Counted from the stretch's first letter, positions 1-8,635 are shown. The stretch: DNA of 64,000 nucleotides from Vreelandella venusta (GCF_007989605.1 NZ_BJUL01000008.1:179923-243922); one strand, 5' to 3'. Made by a program: numbers and translations. The notes: generated from the letters alone by a model not told the origin.

Positions 1-420
1 CCAGCGGTGGTGCAGTGAACTGAGCGGTCGCATCGCCAACAAATAGGGGGTTTGTTTGCCATGTTTTTCGAGAAACGGTTGTTCAGGCAATCTTAACGTG
101 GAGCCCACGTTAAATGAGGCTACATCGAAATGGATCGCCTCACCGTTCGCTAGCGCTAGCTGGCGCTTAGTGGGGTCGAGAGCCACTGCAGGCGAAGTGA
201 TTAAGCGAGCACCTGCCCTGTGAGAGAGCGCCGCTACATCAATTTGTGTTTCGCGTAGCGTGCATTCTCCTGCTAGCCACGCTGGCACGCTGCCAGAATA
301 GGCTGATAGCGCACTGTCGCTAACCACGGTGATAGCGATTGACGGATCTGGGTGCTGAGCAAAGGCTTCCAGCACGAAGGCATGGGCATGGCCTGCGCCA
401 ATCAGCACGAGATTTTTCAT
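1..420 (-). CDS. FAD-dependent NDH-like oxidoreductase, N-terminal 140 residues (domain type found fused to SelD); runs off the window
   Basis: The frame is open from an ATG at 420 down to base 1, so only the N-terminal 140 residues are visible. They begin with a Rossmann FAD-binding motif (GAGHAHAFVL, residues 8-17) of the pyridine nucleotide-disulfide oxidoreductase superfamily. The GHAH form and the following SAYSGSVPAWLAG stretch resemble the NADH-dehydrogenase-like domain often fused to selenide, water dikinase (the Nterm_to_SelD type). Whether a SelD domain follows cannot be seen. The gene starts 10 bp after the stop of the upstream flavoprotein gene and is the last visible gene of the long minus-strand operon. 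Substrate unknown. Confidence 0.8.
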   Translation of the reverse strand, partial: MKNLVLIGAGHAHAFVLEAFAQHPDPSIAITVVSDSALSAYSGSVPAWLAGECTLRETQIDVAALSHRAGARLITSPAVALDPTKRQLALANGEAIHFDVASFNVGSTLRLPEQPFLEKHGKQTPYLLAMRPLSSLHHRW

Positions 421-430
421 GGGGACATCA

Positions 431-2572
431 TTATTCCGCACCACGCCGCCAGCGGAAATAACGCTCCAATAGGGTGAGAATACGCTCGGGCTTGTGGGCG
501 TTTTTCCACACGCCAGCGGTGGCCTTGGCAGCTTCGCCAAGCGTGGGGTAGGGATGAATGGTGCCCAATAGCTTGTTAAGCCCCAGGCCATACTTCATGG
601 CGATGGTGAACTCTCCTAACCATTCTCCGGCGTTTTCAGCCACGATGGTCGCGCCAAGGATTTTGTCTTTACCGGGCACAGTAAGCACTTTGATAAACCC
701 GTCGGTAGCGCCTTCGGCAATAGCGCGGTCGCTTTCACTCATGGCATAGCGGGTAACTTCAAACGCCACGCCCTTAGCGATGGCCTCTTTTTCGTTGAGC
801 CCGACTCGCGCTACTTCGGGCTGAATATAGGTGACCGCAGGCATAAAGCGATAGTCTACAGCGAAGCTTTTTAACTCACCAAACAATGCATTGACGGCTG
901 CGTGCCACGCCTGATGGGCAGCGGCATGCGTGAGTTGGTAGGGGCCTGCTAGGTCGCCGCAGGCCCAAATGTTGGGCAGCCGAGTTTGCAGACGCTCGTT
1001 GAGTTCCAGCGTGCCAGTGTTGGTGGTGGTGATTCCCAGCGCTTCCAGCCCCAACCCTTCAACATTGGCTTGGCGGCCAACGCTGACGAGCAAATAATCA
1101 AATTCGATAGTGATGCGCTGACCATTGTGCTCAACCGCGAGTTGATGTGCTGAGCCATCTTGGCGGACTTCCAAGGCGTTGGCGCTGGTCATTACATTAA
1201 CGCCTTCCTGGATGAGCGTGCGCTCCACGTGTTCGCCTACGTCTTGGTCTTCTCGGCCTAGCAGCTGCGGAATACCTTCCACCAAGGTGACCTGACTGCC
1301 TAGGCGGGCAAAGCTTTGGCTGAGCTCGCAGCCAATTGCCCCGCCGCCGAGTATGACTAGGCGTTTAGGCAGTTCCGTGAGTGACCACAGGTTTTCTGAG
1401 GTGAGCAGTGGGGCATGCTCGATGCCGGGAAGCGAAGGCACACGGGGACGTGCGCCAGTGGCCAGCACAATATGGCGGGCGGTCAGGGTTTTATCACCGA
1501 TCTTAACTTCCCAAGGAGATGTCAGGGTGGCATGTTCCTGATACACCTCAACGCCCAGTTTGGTGTAACGCTCGACACTATCGTGGGGTTCAATGTCCGT
1601 AATAGCTTGGTGTACGTGCCCCATCACCTTGGCAAAATCAATATCCGGCTCGCCAGCGTTAACGCCAAAGCGGTGTGCTGTACGCATGTCGTGAGCAGCA
1701 CGGGCGGCACGAATTAGCGCCTTTGAAGGGACGCAACCGGTATTCAGGCAGTCGCCGCCCATTTTGTGCTTTTCTACCAACGCTACTTTAGCTTTGACAG
1801 CGCTACCGATGTAGCTAGTGACCAGACCTGCTGAGCCGCCGCCGATGACCACAATGTCGTAATCAAAGCGGGATGGGCGCTTAAAACCACGATAGGCATT
1901 GCGCTTTTGCACCAGTAGCGCAAGACGGCGGGCTATCCAAGGGAATACTGCCAGTAGCGCAAACGAGGCCAAAAGCCCTGGGGAAATAATTCCGCCCAGG
2001 CTTTCAAGTTCACCCAGCTGGCCGCCTGCATTCACGTAAACCACCGTGCCGGGCAGCATGCCCAGCTGACTTACCCAATAAAAGGTGACTGTTTTAAGCC
2101 GCGTTAGGCCCATCACCAAATTGATCATAAAGAAAGGGAATATCGGTACTAAGCGAAGGGTGAAAAGATAAAAAGCGCCGTCTTTATCAACGCCACGATT
2201 GAGCGTATTGAACTGGCGAGGAAAACGCTTTTCAATCGGCTGTCGAAACAGGAACCGCGAGAGTAAAAAGGCCAGCGTTGCGCCGATGGTGCTGGCAAAG
2301 GAGATAATTAACAGCCCCCAGCCGAGGCCAAACAGCGCGCCACCCAGCAGTGTGAGGAGTGTCGCGCCGGGTAGCGATAGTGTCGTCATGACCACATACA
2401 GCGCAAAGAAAATGCCCGCAACTTGCCAAGGGGATTGCTGGAAGGCAGCTTGGAAGTCACTGCGATAGGTTTGCAGGGTTTCCAGGGTGAAAAACGTATG
2501 GGCACCGCTCACATAAAAGCCAAGCACGGCCAGTAGCAGCAGGGTGATAATCATCAGGCGCTGACGGTTCAT
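431..2572 (-). CDS. TVP38/DedA-type membrane domain fused to a pyridine nucleotide-disulfide oxidoreductase
   Basis: This 713-residue protein has two parts. Residues about 1-225 are a multi-span TVP38/TMEM64 (SNARE-associated/DedA-like) membrane domain. Residues about 238-700 are a soluble FAD/NAD(P) disulfide reductase like dihydrolipoamide dehydrogenase or mercuric reductase. The FAD motif is IGGGSAGL (243-250), the redox-active cysteine pair is C275 and C280 in GGDCLNTGCVPSK, the second nucleotide fold begins at LGGGAIGCEL, and the dimer-interface motif is HPYPTLGEAAKA. It lacks the C-terminal vicinal cysteines and the N-terminal heavy-metal domain of true MerA, so mercury reduction is not supported. 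The likely role is an inner-membrane-anchored thiol/disulfide or quinone-linked oxidoreductase. It lies 76 bp downstream of the glycosyltransferase-like gene, in the same operon. Confidence 0.9.
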   Translation of the reverse strand: MNRQRLMIITLLLLAVLGFYVSGAHTFFTLETLQTYRSDFQAAFQQSPWQVAGIFFALYVVMTTLSLPGATLLTLLGGALFGLGWGLLIISFASTIGATLAFLLSRFLFRQPIEKRFPRQFNTLNRGVDKDGAFYLFTLRLVPIFPFFMINLVMGLTRLKTVTFYWVSQLGMLPGTVVYVNAGGQLGELESLGGIISPGLLASFALLAVFPWIARRLALLVQKRNAYRGFKRPSRFDYDIVVIGGGSAGLVTSYIGSAVKAKVALVEKHKMGGDCLNTGCVPSKALIRAARAAHDMRTAHRFGVNAGEPDIDFAKVMGHVHQAITDIEPHDSVERYTKLGVEVYQEHATLTSPWEVKIGDKTLTARHIVLATGARPRVPSLPGIEHAPLLTSENLWSLTELPKRLVILGGGAIGCELSQSFARLGSQVTLVEGIPQLLGREDQDVGEHVERTLIQEGVNVMTSANALEVRQDGSAHQLAVEHNGQRITIEFDYLLVSVGRQANVEGLGLEALGITTTNTGTLELNERLQTRLPNIWACGDLAGPYQLTHAAAHQAWHAAVNALFGELKSFAVDYRFMPAVTYIQPEVARVGLNEKEAIAKGVAFEVTRYAMSESDRAIAEGATDGFIKVLTVPGKDKILGATIVAENAGEWLGEFTIAMKYGLGLNKLLGTIHPYPTLGEAAKATAGVWKNAHKPERILTLLERYFRWRRGAE

Positions 2573-2648
2573 GGCAGGCTCCGTTGGGGCGAGGTAGTGT
2601 TAGCAGCAGAACATTCGTTTAGTAACAGTGACGCAATGAGCGTAATCC

Positions 2649-3281
2649 TTACAGACTGTTTGCGCGCTCCAGCGTTTGTTGCCAGCGCTGCCAGTCTTCT
2701 GGGCGGTCAATATCCCACATGGTATCGGGAAATATGGCCTCTAACGTCAGTGCAGCAAGCCGCTGACGAGTGACCTGAAGCACTTGCTCGGTACCCCAAG
2801 GAATGTCCTCAAATAGGCTAGGGTGATCGTCATGAGTGCCGATCAACCCATAGCCGCCGTCTTCGGCAGGTAAAATCACCACTGGCACGTTTTGAAGTGC
2901 TGCACTGCACTGCTTAAGCATGGCAACGGTGATGCTAGGGCAATCAGTCCCCATCACCATCGACGGACCTTGCGTGCTATTCAGTGCGTGCCGGACGCGC
3001 ATTCCTACATCGCCCTGCCGTTGGGTGGCGAGCGATATGCCGTAGTGAGACTGCAGCTCTACAAACAACGGGTGCTGATGCTCCAAGGAGGTCCATAGCG
3101 TGACGTGTTGCGATCCCAGTGCTTGGCAGGCAGTGGCGACGCAGTGGCGAACCATGGTGGCATGAGCTTGCGCGGCACCTTCTGGTCCCAGGCAAGGAAT
3201 TAAGCGCGTTTTCGCCTGCCCAGCCAGTGGCGCTTTGGCCAGCAGATGTAAATGGGGTTGCACAGGTGACTTAACGGGCAT
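2649..3281 (-). CDS. TIGR04282-type glycosyltransferase-like protein (DUF2064)
   Basis: This 210-residue protein has a GT-A nucleotidyl/glycosyl-transferase fold of the DUF2064 group. It starts AKAPLAGQAKTRLIP (a CofC/MobA-like nucleotide-binding loop) and carries MGTDCPS, the likely metal/nucleotide-binding aspartate, followed by LPAEDGGYGLIG. The family is called arsenosugar biosynthesis-associated (TIGR04282), but no arsenic methyltransferase or radical SAM partner lies here, so that pathway name should not be carried over. The start codon overlaps the end of the preceding gene by 11 bp, indicating translational coupling with the TIGR04283 gene. Donor and acceptor are unknown. Confidence 0.85.
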   Translation of the reverse strand: MPVKSPVQPHLHLLAKAPLAGQAKTRLIPCLGPEGAAQAHATMVRHCVATACQALGSQHVTLWTSLEHQHPLFVELQSHYGISLATQRQGDVGMRVRHALNSTQGPSMVMGTDCPSITVAMLKQCSAALQNVPVVILPAEDGGYGLIGTHDDHPSLFEDIPWGTEQVLQVTRQRLAALTLEAIFPDTMWDIDRPEDWQRWQQTLERANSL

Positions 3282-3945
3282 TGCGATACTCCTTGGCCAG
3301 TTGAGTGGCGCTGACGCCGCGCCAGTAGCGGTAACGTAGCCGCCACATCAGGCAAATCGTTTTCCAGGCACCGAACTGATCCCAGCGCCTGCCTGAGCTT
3401 ATCACTTTGCTACGTAGGCAGGTGGGGCGAGAAACTGCCTTCAGCCGCTTACTTAACTCGATATCTTCCATTAGCGGTTGTGCAGGAAAGCCGCCGACCG
3501 CTTCAAAAGTAGCGCGGCGAAGGAACATGCCTTGGTCGCCAGTGGCGACGCCGCTCAGCCGTGAGCGTAGATTCATCAGCAAGCTAACGAGCGGCAACCA
3601 GCGGCTTTTTCCCTCAAGGTGAATATCAAACCGCCCCCAGCAATTCGTGTTCAGCGCTTGGCAGATCAGCTTGTTTGCCTCTTCGGGAAGCCGAGTGTCA
3701 GCATGTAAAAATAGCAGCGCTGCTGAGCGCGCGTGTTCTGCGCCCAGGTTCATCTGCTGTGCCCGACCAGGGGCACTCGTCAGTAGCGTATCCGCTAGCG
3801 GAGAGGCTAACGCCACGCTGTCATCGGTACTGCCTCCATCGACCACAATGATTTCTGTGCCGGTCTCTCGCAGTGGCTGAAGCGCAGCTAGCGCCTCTGT
3901 AATCCCTGCAGACTCATTCAGCACTGGTATCACAATGCTAAGCAT
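3271..3945 (-). CDS. TIGR04283-type family 2 glycosyltransferase
   Basis: This is a GT2-family glycosyltransferase of 224 residues. It opens directly with MLSIVIPVLNES, followed by the nucleotide-binding motif VVDGGSTDDS and the DxD-like FLHADTRLP. Acceptor-side motifs GDQGMFLRR and PLMEDIELSKRLK follow. I chose the ATG at 3945 because the N-terminus then matches the family and the gene falls 19 bp after ynjD. A longer frame from 4017 would overlap ynjD and add an unlikely 24-residue extension. There are no membrane spans, so it is probably cytoplasmic or peripheral. It is paired with the TIGR04282 gene, as commonly seen in other genomes. The product is unknown. Confidence 0.85.
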   Translation of the reverse strand: MLSIVIPVLNESAGITEALAALQPLRETGTEIIVVDGGSTDDSVALASPLADTLLTSAPGRAQQMNLGAEHARSAALLFLHADTRLPEEANKLICQALNTNCWGRFDIHLEGKSRWLPLVSLLMNLRSRLSGVATGDQGMFLRRATFEAVGGFPAQPLMEDIELSKRLKAVSRPTCLRSKVISSGRRWDQFGAWKTICLMWRLRYRYWRGVSATQLAKEYRNAR

Positions 3946-3964
3946 AGGCGATTCCACGCCAGGG

Positions 3965-4600
3965 TTAACCAAGGGCAATGATTGGCCCTCCGGCGGCATT
4001 GGCATCCGCTTCATCATGAGTAACCAGCAGGGTGGGTAAGCCAGCTTCGCGAAGCTGGGCGAACACTAGCGCACGCATTTCCTGGCGCAGTGCGGTGTCC
4101 AGCTTGGAGAACGGCTCATCCAGCAGCACCGCGCGAGGCTGTGAAAGCAGCAAGCGCATCAGCGCCACCCGAGCTTGCTGGCCGCCGGAAAGGGTTGCCG
4201 GGTCGCGATTTTCAAAACCTGCCAACCCCACCTGTTCCAGCGCTTGGGCGACCTGTTGGCGTTTGTTGTTAGCATGGTGTGGCAGGCCAAAGCGCAAATT
4301 CCCCGCCACGCTTAAATGGGGAAACAACATCGGGTCCTGAAACAGCAGACCAATGCCACGCTGTTCGGCGGGCAGGGTGTCTAAGCGTTTATCGCCCAGA
4401 TAGAGTGCACCTTGAGCCTGAAAGGCCGGCGACAAAAAGCCTGCCAGATAGGCCAGTAACGTAGACTTTCCAGAGCCTGAAGGGCCCATGACAGTTACTA
4501 CTTCGCCTGGCGCTATGTCACAGTGCATTGCCAGCAGTGCCTCGCCTGCCAGCGTGATAGTCACCTGTTTGATGCGCAACGCTTGAAGGTTTGGGGTCAT
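3965..4600 (-). CDS. ynjD: ABC transporter ATP-binding protein, YnjD-like
   Basis: This 211-residue ABC ATPase has a Walker A motif GPSGSGKST (about residues 40-48), the signature LSGGQQARVAL, Walker B AVLLDEP and the switch histidine in LVTHDEAD. The start is the ATG at 4600. It overlaps the permease stop in an ATGA and is preceded by GCGAGGAG at proper spacing, so the longer in-frame extension to 4633 is rejected. With the two upstream genes it forms a YnjBCD-type importer, related in layout to ThiBPQ and iron(III)/2-aminoethylphosphonate importers. The substrate of this family is not established. Confidence 0.9.
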   Translation of the reverse strand: MTPNLQALRIKQVTITLAGEALLAMHCDIAPGEVVTVMGPSGSGKSTLLAYLAGFLSPAFQAQGALYLGDKRLDTLPAEQRGIGLLFQDPMLFPHLSVAGNLRFGLPHHANNKRQQVAQALEQVGLAGFENRDPATLSGGQQARVALMRLLLSQPRAVLLDEPFSKLDTALRQEMRALVFAQLREAGLPTLLVTHDEADANAAGGPIIALG

Positions 4601-6279
4601 GCAACTCCTCGCATTTGGCGGCGTTTTGCCCACACAAGGCGGGGGATCATAAGTGCCAGACTAAAGCCAATAAAGGGGAGCAGCGTCTGCAGTAGTGCCA
4701 ATACCGCCACTAGCCTGCGATTGCCACCAGATGCCATGGCAACGGCTTCGGTAGTGATGGTGGAGATGCGACCACCCCCCAGCAGCAGTGTCGGCAAATA
4801 CTGGCCGATACTGACGGCTAGGCTGACTGCGCAAGCAGTGAGTAATGGAGCCAATAACAGTGGCAGACGTACTTGCCAAAAAGCACGCCAGGGCGGTACT
4901 CCTAGTGACAGTGCCACTTGTGCCCAGCGTGGGTCCAGCCGCCGGTAGGCTTCTGACAACGATAAATAGAGATACGGCACCACAAACAGCAGATGGCCAG
5001 CTACCACTAACGCCTGCTGAGGCCGTATGGCAACGCTTTCAGCTGCCACTACTAAGCCGAACAAAAAGGCCACTTGCGGCACAATGAGCGGTAAATAAAG
5101 TAGCCATTGAACACGCCATGCGGGCAGCTGATAACGCGCAGCATGCTCCAGTGTGGCCACGACCAGTACCGCGGCGATAAGCGTCGCGGCCAGCCCCACA
5201 CTCAAGGTATTGATCAACGGTTTCGCCACGCTGGGTAGAATACGCAGCCAATGATCCAGCGTGAACGTACCCGGCAGCGCATCCGGAAAGCGCCAAAAGC
5301 CCGCCACCGAAAACAGTGCCAAACCGGCCAGCGCACTGATCGCAAGCAGTGTGATAGCTAGCAGCAACGCACGGCCGCCAAATGCAATCGCCGTTGCCCA
5401 AGATGTCCGCGAACCGTTGGCTAACCAGCGTTGGCAGAGACGTTTGACCCCTTGTTCACCAAGCCACCAAGTCAGTAGTGCCGCTAGGGTAACGCCGAAC
5501 TGCAGTACGGCACCGGCAGACGCCATAAAGCGACGGTTTAAATCGGGGTCATTAAACCAAGTGAGCACCGAAACGCTCAACGTGGGTGGCAGGGTGGGGC
5601 CAAGAATCAACGCCATATCCACCACCGAAGTGGCGTAGGCAATCACGGCATAAACCGGCAAGCGAATCAGTGGGTAAAGTGCTGGGAAAACGCACTTCAG
5701 CCAGGCAATGCCGGGCGCGTAGCCCAGCGAGCGCGCAACAGTGACACGTTGTTCAGGACGCAGCTGAGGTAGCGCAGCTAAACTCATCAATAGCAAAAAG
5801 GGCACTTCTTTGAGTATCAACCCCGCCATTAGCGCCAGCCCTAACGGGTCGTTGACGATCAGCAGGTCAGGTGGGCGCTCCCACCCAGTAAGCCCTGGGG
5901 AGGCCCAGCGCACCAGCAACCCAGAGGGCGCAATCAGAAAAGCTAGGCCAAAGGCCACGGCTGCATGGGGAATGGCCAGTAGCGGTGTGACCATGCGCCG
6001 AATGGCACGGTCAAGCAAAGTGCCTTGGCTAGCCGCCAGAAACAGCACCACGATGAGCAGGGCCACCAAGGCGGTGATCAGACCGCTAAAGTAGCTCAGC
6101 AGTACGGAACGCTGGAGGCCAGCGTGCGCCCATAAGGTTTGCCAAGCTTCCAGGTGAAACGTGTTTCCCCCGAGCACCGGTAAATAACCAAAGGCAGGCA
6201 GCAACACCATGCTAAGCCCCGCACTTACTGGAATAACCAAAAGCGCAATAAGCAGGATAGAGGCTAGCCGCAGGATCAA
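4597..6279 (-). CDS. ynjC: ABC transporter permease, fused two-domain, YnjC-like
   Basis: This 560-residue inner-membrane permease is made of two tandem binding-protein-dependent transport domains, with about a dozen hydrophobic segments. Each half has an EAA-type loop that contacts the ATPase: VARSLGYAPGIAWLKCVFPA in the first and VALSLGVPPWRAFWQVRLPL in the second. The start is a TTG at 6279, immediately after the TAA of ynjB (no intergenic base). The next possible ATG would remove the first membrane segment. It belongs to the YnjBCD operon, and the fused architecture is normal for YnjC/ThiP-type permeases. Confidence 0.9.
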   Translation of the reverse strand: MILRLASILLIALLVIPVSAGLSMVLLPAFGYLPVLGGNTFHLEAWQTLWAHAGLQRSVLLSYFSGLITALVALLIVVLFLAASQGTLLDRAIRRMVTPLLAIPHAAVAFGLAFLIAPSGLLVRWASPGLTGWERPPDLLIVNDPLGLALMAGLILKEVPFLLLMSLAALPQLRPEQRVTVARSLGYAPGIAWLKCVFPALYPLIRLPVYAVIAYATSVVDMALILGPTLPPTLSVSVLTWFNDPDLNRRFMASAGAVLQFGVTLAALLTWWLGEQGVKRLCQRWLANGSRTSWATAIAFGGRALLLAITLLAISALAGLALFSVAGFWRFPDALPGTFTLDHWLRILPSVAKPLINTLSVGLAATLIAAVLVVATLEHAARYQLPAWRVQWLLYLPLIVPQVAFLFGLVVAAESVAIRPQQALVVAGHLLFVVPYLYLSLSEAYRRLDPRWAQVALSLGVPPWRAFWQVRLPLLLAPLLTACAVSLAVSIGQYLPTLLLGGGRISTITTEAVAMASGGNRRLVAVLALLQTLLPFIGFSLALMIPRLVWAKRRQMRGVA

Positions 6280-7497
6280 TTAATTAACGCCATAACGCTG
6301 AAGCCACGCATCCTGTAGCGCCGTCATCCAGCTGGGATGAGGTTCGGCTAGGGTATTGGAAAGGGCATCGGCAGGCAGCGCAGATGGGTGGCTTTCACCT
6401 TGTTCGAAGAGCGCCTTGGCGTTTTCATCTAACCGACTGATTGCCAATACGGTACGATCGCCCCACATACTAAGCGACTGCTTTTGGGCTTGGGCTTCAG
6501 GTGAGAGCAGGAAGTTGGCTAGCGCCATCGCGCCTGCTTTATGGGGAGAGTTAAACGGAATCGCGACAAAGTGAACGTTTCCTAGGGTGCCATCTTCCAG
6601 CACATAGCTGCGCACACTCTCTGGGAGTTCATACTCCATCACCGCGACGGCGGCATCTGTCGGGTAGAAGGAGAAGGCTAAGCTGAGCTCACCATCGCTC
6701 ATTAATGCGCGCAGGTTAGGGCCCGATTCCGGGAAACTGCGGCCGCTGCGCCACAGGTGTGGGTGTAACTCATCCAGATAATCCCACAATGGCGCGGTGA
6801 TCTCCGCAAACTCCGCTTCAACCACTGGCGCATAAAGGGCGTCATCTTGATTAGATAGTTCAATTAACGCTTGTTTTAAGAAGGTGCTACCGGTGAAATC
6901 GGGAATACGTGGATAGCTGAATTGACCGGGGTTTTCTTTGGCCCACTCCAGCAAATCCGCAATACTTTGTGGCGGTGTTTCGGTTTGAACGCTGTCGTAG
7001 TAGAAGGTGATTTGCGCTTTTCCCCAAGGAGACTCATAGCCTTCAGTCGGCAGCGTGAAGTCGGTCACCACTTCTGGGTTTTCGTCTGGGTGAGTCAAGG
7101 CGAAGTTAGGCAGAGATTCGGCAAAGGGGCCAAATAAGAGGTCCTGTTCGCGCATGGCAGCGAAGTTTTCGCCGTTAATCCAGATCAGGTCGATGCGGCC
7201 ATCATCCATGTTACCAGCCTGCTTTTCACCCAGTACACGAGCAACGGCGCTACCTGTGTCATCTAACTTTACATGCTCTACATCGACGCCATAGGTGGAC
7301 TGCATTTGTTCGGACACCCAAGCGATATAGCGGTTGGTGCGACTGTCACCGCCCCAGGCGTTCCAGTAAACGGTTTGACCTTCGGCAGCTTGCAGTACGG
7401 CATCCCAATCAGTGGGATCTGGGGCAGCCATGGCGGGCAGCGCCAGTGACAGCATGGCAGTGGCGACCGCGGTGGTTAGAGTGGTGCGTGGCTTCAT
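6280..7497 (-). CDS. ynjB: ABC transporter periplasmic substrate-binding protein, YnjB-like
   Basis: This 405-residue secreted protein has a Sec signal peptide (MKPRTTL, then a hydrophobic core ending ALPAMAAP). The mature part begins with the YnjB hallmark TVYWNAWGGDSRTNRYIAW, typical of the family 1 / ThiB-like binding-protein fold. It binds the ligand in the periplasm and delivers it to the YnjCD complex. It lies 24 bp after the phosphotransferase gene. The coupling to a kinase-like gene suggests a small hydroxylated ligand that is phosphorylated after import, but this is inference. Confidence 0.9.
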   Translation of the reverse strand: MKPRTTLTTAVATAMLSLALPAMAAPDPTDWDAVLQAAEGQTVYWNAWGGDSRTNRYIAWVSEQMQSTYGVDVEHVKLDDTGSAVARVLGEKQAGNMDDGRIDLIWINGENFAAMREQDLLFGPFAESLPNFALTHPDENPEVVTDFTLPTEGYESPWGKAQITFYYDSVQTETPPQSIADLLEWAKENPGQFSYPRIPDFTGSTFLKQALIELSNQDDALYAPVVEAEFAEITAPLWDYLDELHPHLWRSGRSFPESGPNLRALMSDGELSLAFSFYPTDAAVAVMEYELPESVRSYVLEDGTLGNVHFVAIPFNSPHKAGAMALANFLLSPEAQAQKQSLSMWGDRTVLAISRLDENAKALFEQGESHPSALPADALSNTLAEPHPSWMTALQDAWLQRYGVN

Positions 7498-7521
7498 GGT
7501 AGACCTTGTAAAATCAGCTGG

Positions 7522-8556
7522 TTATAGAGATGCTTTTAGGTAAAGAAGCTCGTTATGGACATGCTCAATAATCGGTAGTGATAAATAGTGTTCGACCCGC
7601 TCGCGGACATGCTCAATCACCGCAGCATCGGTGAGTTCTGCTGACCAGTCCTGGCCGCGGTGCTCGGTATCTTTACGTTGCAAATGCTGGGCGCGCCACT
7701 TGGCACACCATGTTAATGACCACAGCCAAGTGGCACGCCGGCAGGCAGCCAGCGTTTCCGCGCTGGGTGATTTATCCATACACGCCTGCCAGTGCTGATA
7801 AAAGGCCACAACCTCTTCCACAGTGAGCACTGCCTGGCTGTTAACGTCCCAAGTGGTCGAGGTGTAAAGCGAGGTATGGGCTAGATCGATCCCCGGTAGA
7901 CCGTAGCGGCACTTCTCTAAATCCACCAGCACAGCGCGCCCCTCTTCAGTGATCAAAAAGTTGCCGGGGTGGGTATCAAAGCTAATCAAACAGCGCTCGG
8001 CATCGGGCAGTGCGGTGGGCAGAGCCGCCAGTTCATCACGCACACGGGCAATAACATTAGGCTCTAAGGCGGCTTTTTCCAGCCACTCGGCTTGGCGGCT
8101 AACTTCCTCACACATGGCCTGCCAGGAGTCGATAGGCGCTAGAAGTGGTTCGGGATGCTCAGGTAGCGGTAAGCGGTGTAGGCTTGCCAGGGTCTCTGCG
8201 ATACGTGGTAAATCCTGCGGTAGCTGCGCCAGACGACCCTCAATGGCATCGACCAGCAGCCCGCCACGTGGCAGGGCTTTGCTCACGGGCAAGATGCCAT
8301 GCAGGCGGGGCACTTGGCCACCCTGGCTGGCGCGCTCGTAGCAGGCGGCTTCATAGGCCAAATTATCGGCAGGAGCCAAATTCATTTGGCTCTGCTTGGG
8401 CAGCCGTGCGACCCAATCTCCGCCATCGCGATGCACCCACACATGATCGTGGGCAAGCCCAGTGTCTGCCATCGGCGCAAGCGATTGATAGGCAATCTTC
8501 GCCTGTTGCAGCGTGTTTTCCAGTGCCTGCAAACGCGCCGCTAAAGGTGTTGGCAT
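7522..8556 (-). CDS. APH/choline-kinase-family phosphotransferase
   Basis: This 344-residue protein has the aminoglycoside phosphotransferase/choline kinase fold. The catalytic-loop equivalent is LISFDTHPGNFLI (normally HxDxxxxN; here the first histidine is replaced, giving S-F-D-T-H-P-G-N), followed by the metal-binding AVLVDLEKCRYGLPGIDLAH (D-x-E in place of DFG/D-x-D). The C-terminal half is helical, as in choline/thiamine kinases (YcfN-like). It is the first gene of the eight-gene operon, 24 bp ahead of ynjB. Likely role: ATP-dependent phosphorylation of an imported alcohol-bearing compound. Substrate unproven. Confidence 0.8.
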   Translation of the reverse strand: MPTPLAARLQALENTLQQAKIAYQSLAPMADTGLAHDHVWVHRDGGDWVARLPKQSQMNLAPADNLAYEAACYERASQGGQVPRLHGILPVSKALPRGGLLVDAIEGRLAQLPQDLPRIAETLASLHRLPLPEHPEPLLAPIDSWQAMCEEVSRQAEWLEKAALEPNVIARVRDELAALPTALPDAERCLISFDTHPGNFLITEEGRAVLVDLEKCRYGLPGIDLAHTSLYTSTTWDVNSQAVLTVEEVVAFYQHWQACMDKSPSAETLAACRRATWLWSLTWCAKWRAQHLQRKDTEHRGQDWSAELTDAAVIEHVRERVEHYLSLPIIEHVHNELLYLKASL

Positions 8557-8606
8557 AGCGTCATCCGTGTTGGTGTATGTTTAGCAATGCCTGTTAGTGG
8601 CTGTTC

Positions 8607-8635
8607 TTGTACTAACCTTACATGGTTACGTACAA
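8607..8635. promoter_or_regulatory. Inverted repeat in the divergent promoter region (operator candidate)
   Basis: TTGTACTAACC (8607-8617) and GGTTACGTACAA (8624-8635) form a near-perfect inverted repeat around a 6-bp centre. It lies 51 bp upstream of the phosphotransferase ATG and 79 bp upstream of the VOC gene. The position in a 157-bp divergent gap fits an operator controlling one or both. The regulator is unknown. Confidence 0.4.

Noticed and set aside
431..2572. Naming the flavoprotein mercuric reductase
   Set aside because: No N-terminal metal domain and no C-terminal cysteine pair; only the generic disulfide-reductase core is present.
2649..3945. Calling the two glycosyltransferases arsenosugar enzymes
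   Set aside because: The family label comes from other genomes. No arsenic methyltransferase, radical SAM or ars genes are in this window.
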